From positions 1-64,000 of the forward strand of contig CALSMN010000008.1 of assembly GCA_943787465.1 (NCBI GenBank): 64,000 nt of DNA. Reading direction: 5' to 3'. The notes under the pieces were generated by a model, which worked only from the letters and a program-made list of their open reading frames with translations, did no database searches and was not told the origin of the DNA. This document shows positions 58,109 to 64,000 of this stretch, piece by piece; position 1 is the stretch's first letter; each line of letters opens with the position of its first letter. The translations under genes and the position numbers were made by a program. The stretch comes from an uncultured Bacteroidia bacterium (lineage in GTDB: Bacteria > Bacteroidota > Bacteroidia > NS11-12g > UBA9320).

Positions 58109-58719
58109 ATTTTATTCCAAGATAGCGGGGCGTTTTCTTGGTATAGTCGAGATAGTTTTGTCCATGCTTTGATGTCAAATACGCCTCTTCTAATCTAATT
58201 TGTAGCGTAATCAGCATCCATTCTATTATCCATAAAAACAAGGTCAGGATGTTAGGTAAAATGAGAAAAAGGCTCAAAAAAATTCCTGTCAAACATACAA
58301 AGAATGGATTTCTTGAATACCCAAAAATTCCATGGGTAATTCATGTTGTTTTACTCGTATAATCAATACCCATTCTCCAGCTATTTTTCATTTCTTTTTG
58401 GCTCAGGATTGCTAGAATAGAGCAGATAGTCAGGCAGATTAATCCCAAATATATAAATGCATTTTGCTTAATGAACTTAATTGGATGTAGGTGATTCATA
58501 CTACTGGGATAAATTCCTTGGATAACAAGGGATATGATGGTGGTATAATGAACTACTTTGAAATACATACCCAACAAACTTTGGATAGTGTCATCTTTTG
58601 GAAGTTGGTTGATAACCGCATTTGTTTTTTCTGAAATACGTTTGTTTTGGATAACATAAACGTAATAAAAAAAACAGGACGATATAGATTGGAAGAGCAT
58701 AAGCAATGAGTTGATTCAT
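58098..58719 (-). pseudogene. Isoprenylcysteine methyltransferase-like (ICMT/PEMT) membrane protein, broken twice
   Basis: Reconstructed length about 206 residues, ICMT-type methyltransferase. ATG 58719 gives MNQLIAYALPIYIVLFF, then a T8 run (58667-58674) shifts the frame; with one T fewer it continues YYVYVIQNKRISEKTNAV. The protein goes on to KNSWRMGIDYTSKTT, where an in-frame TGA (58341-58343) interrupts it. The same frame resumes with ITHGIFGYSRNPFF, the SAM-binding GIY-YSRNP signature, and ends with QIRLEEAYLTSKHGQNYLDY, the family C-terminus. Two independent lesions in different places argue for real decay rather than a single read error. Several TM helices. The 3' end overlaps the convergent dehydrogenase gene by 11 bases. 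Confidence 0.85.
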
Positions 58720-58768
58720 AGAGAAAAAATATTGATTAATTTCGCAATAAATTTAGTATCGAATACCC

Positions 58769-60826
58769 ATGAAAAAAACATTTCTTTTTATAGTAGCTAT
58801 TTCAATAATATATGCCTGCAAAAGCAGACAAGGTATAAGTCAAGTTGAAGTGTCAACTCAAATGGAAAATTCAATAGACGAAAACCGTTTTGCAGATTTG
58901 AAAATACTCAGTTACGATGCATCGGGTATAAATGACTTATCAACCAAACAAAAAGAGTTGGTCTATTATTTGTCTCAGGCTGCTTTGAGTGGGAGGGAAA
59001 TTATCTATGCTCAAAATTACAAGCATAATATCCAATTAAAACGAATTTTTGAAACCATTTACAAAACGTATTCGGGAGATAAAACATCAACGGACTGGAA
59101 GAATTTTGAAATTTATTTGAAACGATTCTGGTTTTCAAATGGGATTCATCATCATTATGCAGAGAAAAAGTTTTTACCGGATTTTTCACAAGACTATTTC
59201 CTTGAATTATTTAATAATAGCTCCTTCCTTTTTGCACCAATGCTCAAAGGAGAAACAAAAGAGGATATGTTAGCTAAATTATTGCCTGTGATTTTTGATC
59301 CTACAATAGATGCTAAGAAAGTAGTAAAAGATAAAGGGGTAGATAAAGTAGCATTGAGTGCAAACAACTACTATGGTGAAGGAGTTACGGAGGCAGAGGC
59401 TATCGCTCATTATGCTAAAATGGGTACATCAGGAGAGAAAACCCCCGTAGAGTATGGTTTGAATTCTCGATTAGTTAGAAGAAATGGTCAATTGGTTGAT
59501 TTAATATACAAATCTGGGGGTCTATACGGTAATGCCATAGATCGCATTATTTATTGGTTGCAAAAAGCAAAAACAGTAGCCGAAAATCAAGCTCAAGCAA
59601 ATCATATAGGGATGTTAATCGATTATTTTACAACGGGAGATTTGAAACAATGGGATGCAACTAACATCAACTGGCTCAAAAGTACCGATGGAGATATTGA
59701 TTTTATTTTAGGTTTCATTGAAGTATATGGAGATGCTATAGGATATAAAGGAGCCTACGAGTCAGTTATTCAAATGAATGACAAAGAAGCATCCAAAAGA
59801 ATGGCTGTTCTAAGTGAAAATGCTCAATATTTTGAGGATCATAGCTCCATCATGGAAGCGCACAAAAAAGAAAATGTGGTAGGGGTTAGTTACCGAGTAA
59901 TTAATGCTGCCATGGAGGCTGGAGATGCAGCACCTTCCACACCTATTGGAATAAATCTACCCAATAGTAATTGGATTAGAAGTACCCATGGAAGTAAATC
60001 AATCAGTCTTGGAAATATTGTTGAGGCTTATAATTCATCGGGAGGGAATAGTTCTTTAAATGAGTTTTACTTTGATGAAAATGTTAGAGCTAGAATCAAA
60101 AAACATGGCAAACTGAGTAGTAAAATGCATACGGCGATGCATGAAGTTATTGGTCACGCATCTGGTAAAATCAATGATGGGGTTGGTACTCCCAAAGAAA
60201 CGCTTAAAAACTATAGTAATACTTTAGAAGAAGCTAGAGCAGATCTAGTTGCTTTATACTATATCTATGACCAAAAGTTAGTTGACCTAGGCTTAATGCC
60301 AAGTATAGAGGTCGGTATGGCTGAATATGATAGCTATATTGCCAATGGTATGATGCTTCAGTTGAGAAGATTGGAGGAGGGTGAAAATATCGAAGAAGAT
60401 CACATGCGAAATAGACAATTGAATGCCTCTTGGGCCTATGAAAAAGGGTTGAAAGATAATGTGATCGAAAAGAAAATCATGGATAATAAAACATATTTTG
60501 TGATTCATGATTATGCTAAACTACGTGTAATTTTTGGAGAGCTATTGCGTGAAATTCAACGCATAAAATCTGAAGGTGATTATGTCGCTGCTGAAGCATT
60601 AGTAGAAGGGTATGGTGTACAAGTTGATGCAGCAATCCATAAAGAAGTATTAAACCGATATGAAAGTTTAGATTTAGCTCCATACAGTGGTTTTGTTCAA
60701 CCAAAGTTGGTTGCGGAATATGATAATGAGGGTCGCTTCATTGACTTGAAAGTAACTAGTGAGGGATATGTAGAGCAAATGATACGTTTTGGAGAAGAGT
60801 ATGCTTTTGTATATCCTGGTGAATAA
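58769..60826 (+). CDS. Dipeptidyl peptidase III (peptidase family M49) lipoprotein
   Basis: 685 residues. Lipobox Cys17 (SIIYAC). The M49 zinc motif HEVIGH lies at 458-463 and the second motif EEARADLVAL at about 487-496 gives the third ligand Glu. The HEXXGH form, with one extra residue compared with HEXXH, is diagnostic of this family. It releases dipeptides from peptide N-termini, here in the periplasm or at the surface. Heads a unit with the small membrane peptide and ung. Confidence 0.93.
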   Translation: MKKTFLFIVAISIIYACKSRQGISQVEVSTQMENSIDENRFADLKILSYDASGINDLSTKQKELVYYLSQAALSGREIIYAQNYKHNIQLKRIFETIYKTYSGDKTSTDWKNFEIYLKRFWFSNGIHHHYAEKKFLPDFSQDYFLELFNNSSFLFAPMLKGETKEDMLAKLLPVIFDPTIDAKKVVKDKGVDKVALSANNYYGEGVTEAEAIAHYAKMGTSGEKTPVEYGLNSRLVRRNGQLVDLIYKSGGLYGNAIDRIIYWLQKAKTVAENQAQANHIGMLIDYFTTGDLKQWDATNINWLKSTDGDIDFILGFIEVYGDAIGYKGAYESVIQMNDKEASKRMAVLSENAQYFEDHSSIMEAHKKENVVGVSYRVINAAMEAGDAAPSTPIGINLPNSNWIRSTHGSKSISLGNIVEAYNSSGGNSSLNEFYFDENVRARIKKHGKLSSKMHTAMHEVIGHASGKINDGVGTPKETLKNYSNTLEEARADLVALYYIYDQKLVDLGLMPSIEVGMAEYDSYIANGMMLQLRRLEEGENIEEDHMRNRQLNASWAYEKGLKDNVIEKKIMDNKTYFVIHDYAKLRVIFGELLREIQRIKSEGDYVAAEALVEGYGVQVDAAIHKEVLNRYESLDLAPYSGFVQPKLVAEYDNEGRFIDLKVTSEGYVEQMIRFGEEYAFVYPGE

Positions 60827-60832
60827 ATTTAT

Positions 60833-60973
60833 ATGTCTAATAAATTTTTGAAGATAGTGATATTACTTGGGTTCGTCTCTGTTTTTGTTGGTTCAGCAAT
60901 TTGGATGTACAAAAACTATGTGGTACCCAATAGTCCCTATCACACCGAGCTTAAACTTCGAGGGAGTAAGTGA
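60833..60973 (+). CDS. 46-residue single-pass membrane peptide
   Basis: ATG 60833 to TGA 60973, 46 residues: MSNKFLKIVILLGFVSVF at the start, one TM helix (about 5-25), then a short polar tail rich in Tyr, Pro and Lys. It starts 6 bases after the DPP III stop and its stop overlaps the GTG start of ung (GTGA), so it looks translated and coupled. No family recognised. It could be a truncated remnant of a larger membrane protein. Confidence 0.55.
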   Translation: MSNKFLKIVILLGFVSVFVGSAIWMYKNYVVPNSPYHTELKLRGSK

Positions 60974-61647
60974 AAATAGCATTACCTTCTTGTTGGAGAA
61001 ATGTGCTTCGTGTTGAGATGGAAGCTGCGTATTTTAGGAAATTATGTTCATTTATTGATCAAAAGCGTGATGAAAAAGTACCCATTTTTCCGTTGGAGGA
61101 GGAGGTATTTTTTGCGTTCAATCAAACACCATTACAACAGGTTAAAGTGGTCATTGTAGGGCAAGATCCATATCATGGAGAAAATCAGGCTCATGGTCTT
61201 TGCTTTTCAGTAAGAAAAGGAAATAAAATTCCTCCTTCACTTCGAAATATATTTAAAGAATTAGAGACAGATATATCGTGCAGAATTCCCAATCATGGAG
61301 ATTTGACTGCTTGGACACGTCAAGGTATTTTTTTATTAAATAGCATTCTTACGGTTGAACAAAAATCACCCAAAAGCCATGAAAATAAAGGTTGGGAAAT
61401 TTTCACAGATCACGTAATTCAGATTCTTTCTGACCAGCATGAAAGAATAGCTTTTATATTGTGGGGTGAATATGCTCAAAAGAAGAAAAAATATATTGAT
61501 GAACTCAAACATTTGATTATTGAGTCGCCCCATCCTGCTGCTGAAATATATACAGGAGGCAAAGCAGGTTTTTTTGGAAGCAAACCTTTTTCAAAAGTAA
61601 ATTCATTTTTGAGTAATCCTATTAACTGGACTTTAGATGACTTATAA
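60970..61647 (+). CDS. ung: Uracil-DNA glycosylase, family 1
   Basis: 225 residues. VIVGQDPYHGENQAHGLCFS (water-activating Asp in GQDPYHG), FLLNSILTVEQKSP and the C-terminal ESPHPAAE, the family HPSPLS equivalent with the catalytic His. It removes uracil from DNA. The start is GTG 60970 overlapping the previous stop. Its 3' end overlaps lipB by 6 bases (convergent). Confidence 0.95.
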   Translation: MKIALPSCWRNVLRVEMEAAYFRKLCSFIDQKRDEKVPIFPLEEEVFFAFNQTPLQQVKVVIVGQDPYHGENQAHGLCFSVRKGNKIPPSLRNIFKELETDISCRIPNHGDLTAWTRQGIFLLNSILTVEQKSPKSHENKGWEIFTDHVIQILSDQHERIAFILWGEYAQKKKKYIDELKHLIIESPHPAAEIYTGGKAGFFGSKPFSKVNSFLSNPINWTLDDL

Positions 61648-62307
61648 GCTATTTTCTGAGTTCGTAGATTGTCCAATCCATAATTCAGTGAATTTTTCAA
61701 CAAATTGATCCTTGAATTCATCCATTGTACAATTATTCTTTTCATTTTTAATGGATGTGACTTGTTTGTCAGATATACCACAGGGAATGATATAATTGAA
61801 ATAATCAAGATTAGTGGATATATTCAGGGCAAATCCGTGCATACTTACTCCATTTTTGATGCGTATACCAATAGCTCCAATTTTTCTTGGAATCTCATTT
61901 TTATTACCCACCCAAATCCCAGTTAAACCCTCAATTTGATACGCTTTGATTTTGAAATGAGCTAAGGTGTTTATTATAGAATCTTCCAAGATTTCTACAT
62001 ACTTTCTCACCCCAACTCCTATTTTTCGTAAGTTAATGATAGGATAACAGACTAGCTGGCCTGGACCATGATAGGTAATATCTCCGCCCCGATCAGTTTG
62101 ATGAAGAGTTGCCCCTATGCTAGTTAGAAGATTAGGTTTTAATAATAAATGAGTCGCATTTGCACTTTTACCTAATGTGAAAACATGATCATGTTGACAA
62201 AATAAAAGGGAATTTTGCTCACCATTTAGTATATTATGATGAGTTGTTTGCTGGATTTTTAAGGCATCCGTATATTGAATTAGTCCTATGTTTTTAACGT
62301 CAAACAA
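61642..62307 (-). CDS. lipB: Octanoyl-[ACP]:protein octanoyltransferase LipB
   Basis: 221 residues. DRGGDITYHGPGQLVCYPII motif, KIGAIGIRI with the catalytic Lys, and YIIPCGISDKQVTS with the catalytic Cys. It transfers octanoate to lipoyl domains before LipA adds sulfur. One base after the lnt gene, probably cotranscribed. Confidence 0.95.
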   Translation of the reverse strand: MFDVKNIGLIQYTDALKIQQTTHHNILNGEQNSLLFCQHDHVFTLGKSANATHLLLKPNLLTSIGATLHQTDRGGDITYHGPGQLVCYPIINLRKIGVGVRKYVEILEDSIINTLAHFKIKAYQIEGLTGIWVGNKNEIPRKIGAIGIRIKNGVSMHGFALNISTNLDYFNYIIPCGISDKQVTSIKNEKNNCTMDEFKDQFVEKFTELWIGQSTNSENSL

Positions 62308-62308
62308 A

Positions 62309-63884
62309 TCAGTTTTTTCTTTTTACTAACATCCCTAGAATAAAAAATACACCCATAAAACTAGCTAATCGTCCCAAATAGTCACCGTAAGTAGCATAAA
62401 AAGTCATATTTTGAAAGGGATATACGTCAACGGCAATAATGTCTTTTTCCCACCATGAGGTTTGTTCTTGTATCCTGCCCAGTTTATCTATTCGACAAGT
62501 AATGCCTGTATTGGCACTTCGAAGTACTTCTCTTCTATTTTCAATGGCTCTGAGTGATGACATAATGCATGTGTTGTTTATATCCATCTGTATCTCTCCA
62601 CCAGCCATCATTGGTAATTACCAAAAGTATTTCAGCACCTTTCCTGCAAAATTGGGCTACATGACCAGAAAAAACACTTTCATAACAAATCAATGGAGCA
62701 AGGTTTGGTTTATTACCTGCATTAAAAACTAGGGCCTCTTTATCTGAGCCCAAACTGCCTGAAACTCCACCAAGATTAATCGATAGAAAACTCAAAAAAC
62801 CAAATAATTTAGGATAAGGAAGTATTTCTGCACCTGGGACTAATTTACCTTTATGGTAAAAATCAATATTTTTTGTGCTATCAATAATTAAAGCAGTATT
62901 GTAACTATCATAAAATTCACCACTTTCTGTTTGGCGTGCGGTGGAGGATAAACGTTCGTTTTTATTAAAAAATTTATAGGTTGAGATGCCTGAAACTAAA
63001 TGAATTTGGGGGTATTTTTTAACAAAATGTTTTACTATTCTTATGCTTGTAAATCTATCTAGATTTTTCTCATCTACATACTCAACAATAGCAGTTTCAG
63101 GTAAAATCACATAGTCGATGCTATCGTTCATTTTTGTTTCTATTAAAGATAGCATTTCTTTAAAATTAGAAATCTCGGTAGTAGTATTGAATTTAGTATA
63201 GGGATCTATGTTGGGTTGCACCAATAAGGCTTTTCTCGGACGATTCTGCATTTCAATGGCGTCATAATCTTTGGAATGAGTGAGATAAAAGGGTATAGAA
63301 ATGAGTGCTGGAACACAAATCGTAGTGAATGATATTATCCAAGCTGATTTTGTCTTTTTTGTAATGGCTATGTACCAACATATATTGGCTACTAAAACCC
63401 AAAGACTTCCTCCTAAAACGCCAGTAATCTCGTACCATTGGACAACTTCATTATGCTTTGCAAAGATATTACCCAATGTGAACCAGGGCCAGGTGATTTG
63501 CCAATTGAGGTGTAAATACTCAAATGATAGCCATAAGGCAACAAAGATTAAAAATGCTTTTTCATCGGATACAATTTTTCTACCTTTTCTGTATCCTAAC
63601 CAGGGAAGATACATTAATCCAGCATTTGCAAACAGCATAAAAATACTGGAATAAAAATCAGCAAATCCAACCCACCAAGAGATGACTAGATTCCATAAAA
63701 ATAGTGACAGATAAATGAGCCAACCACTTTTGGGATAATCGTGTGTTCTTTGTTCCAAAAGGAATAATGGAACAAATGCAATAAAGCTAAGAAAAAACAA
63801 ATCTCGTGGAGGCCAAGAGAGCCAAAACAAAATGGCCGGTGCTAGGGTATATAGTATGAGAAGTATCTTCTTATTTTTTATCAT
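62309..63884 (-). pseudogene. lnt: Apolipoprotein N-acyltransferase Lnt, one-base frameshift
   Basis: About 525 residues if read through. N-terminal TM block, then a nitrilase-type domain with VILPETAIVE (Glu), YHKGKLVPGAE (Lys) and LICYESVF (Cys), the complete catalytic triad. After NDGWWRDTDGYKQHMHY the frame is lost and stops at 62541. The other frame supplies SLRAIENRREVLRSANTG and the last TM helix, ending at 62309. Removing one T (about 62560) restores HYASLRAIENRRE. This final part is conserved, so the protein as written would lack its C-terminal helix. It adds the third acyl chain to lipoproteins. Start ATG 63884 overlaps rsmI by 14 bases. Confidence 0.88.
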
Positions 63885-64000
63885 AACCAGCGATCATTAG
63901 TACAAATTCACCCTTTGGTTCATGTTGCATAAAATGAGCTAAAAGTTCAGTTGCAGTTCCACGAATATATTCTTCAAATTTTTTAGTTAATTCTCTACCA
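63871..64000 (-). CDS. rsmI: 16S rRNA 2'-O-ribose C1402 methyltransferase RsmI (C-terminal end, partial)
   Basis: 43 residues before the stop at 63871; the rest is right of the window. GRELTKKFEEYIRGTATELL and PKGEFVLMIAG match the RsmI C-terminus. It methylates C1402 with RsmH. It overlaps the lnt start, suggesting one transcript rsmI-lnt-lipB. Confidence 0.85.
   Translation of the reverse strand, partial: GRELTKKFEEYIRGTATELLAHFMQHEPKGEFVLMIAGYDKK

Noticed and set aside
58341-58343. TGA as a selenocysteine codon
   Set aside because: No catalytic Cys/Sec is expected there in the family, and a second lesion upstream points to gene decay.
1-64000. Search for CRISPR arrays, rRNA operons or complete IS elements
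   Set aside because: I saw no regular short repeat-spacer array, no rRNA sequence and no transposase gene.

Overview
The window is about 64 kb of AT-rich DNA from a Bacteroidota chromosome. Evidence for the phylum: promoters of the TTTG-N19-TAnnTTTG type, SusC/SusD pairs, proteins ending in type IX secretion (T9SS) sorting domains of types A and B, a serine palmitoyltransferase for sphingolipids, and the order rpsU-xerC-hpf-tRNAs-tuf-tRNA(Trp)-secE-nusG-rplKAJL-rpoBC. A Saprospiria-like marine lineage is possible, but the sequence alone does not fix the family.

Layout. (1) 1-4236: likely left-hand accessory DNA. It holds a large ATPase gene that runs off the left edge (signal peptide, extracytoplasmic domain, seven membrane segments, STAND/AAA_16 ATPase), then a tyrosine integrase, a cluster of short repeats and a tRNA-Ala(GGC). 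This looks like a tRNA-anchored island junction. (2) 4330-13390: core genes: a frameshifted mutarotase, a T9SS PorD-like protein, coaBC (no ordinary start codon), rpoZ, bamD, serine palmitoyltransferase, a helix-hairpin-helix membrane protein, acyl-CoA dehydrogenase, rpsU, xerC and hpf. (3) 13449-26893: translation and transcription supercluster, with four tRNAs, tuf, tRNA-Trp, secE, nusG, four ribosomal protein genes, rpoB, rpoC and a DUF3467 gene. (4) 26897-28724: a membrane coiled-coil orphan divergent from a chromate transporter. (5) 28733-47031: a polysaccharide utilisation locus, probably for laminarin-type beta-1,3-glucan. It has two SusC/SusD pairs, a GH16 lipoprotein, a PKD surface protein, a GH3 beta-glucosidase, a sodium symporter, a NUDIX-type regulator and two T9SS cargo proteins. 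One of these carries an almost perfect 495-bp tandem duplication. (6) 47160-52014: relA/spoT-fur-purA-fabD operon. (7) 52161-64000: a 1,563-residue T9SS type B surface protein, a malate/lactate dehydrogenase-type oxidoreductase, a broken methyltransferase gene, dipeptidyl peptidase III, a 46-residue membrane peptide, ung, lipB, a frameshifted lnt, and the 3' end of rsmI.

How the PUL should work: GH16 and the PKD/SGBP-type proteins bind and cut beta-glucan at the surface, SusCD complexes import oligosaccharides, GH3 releases glucose and the SSS symporter imports it. The catalytically degenerate NUDIX protein probably senses a sugar and controls the two minus-strand operons. Their upstream regions share an ACTATAAGT motif.

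Three genes are broken by single-base changes (mutarotase, isoprenylcysteine methyltransferase-like gene, lnt) and coaBC lacks a standard start. Either some of these are sequencing errors or the genome is losing genes. The most novel item is the membrane-anchored STAND ATPase next to the integrase.
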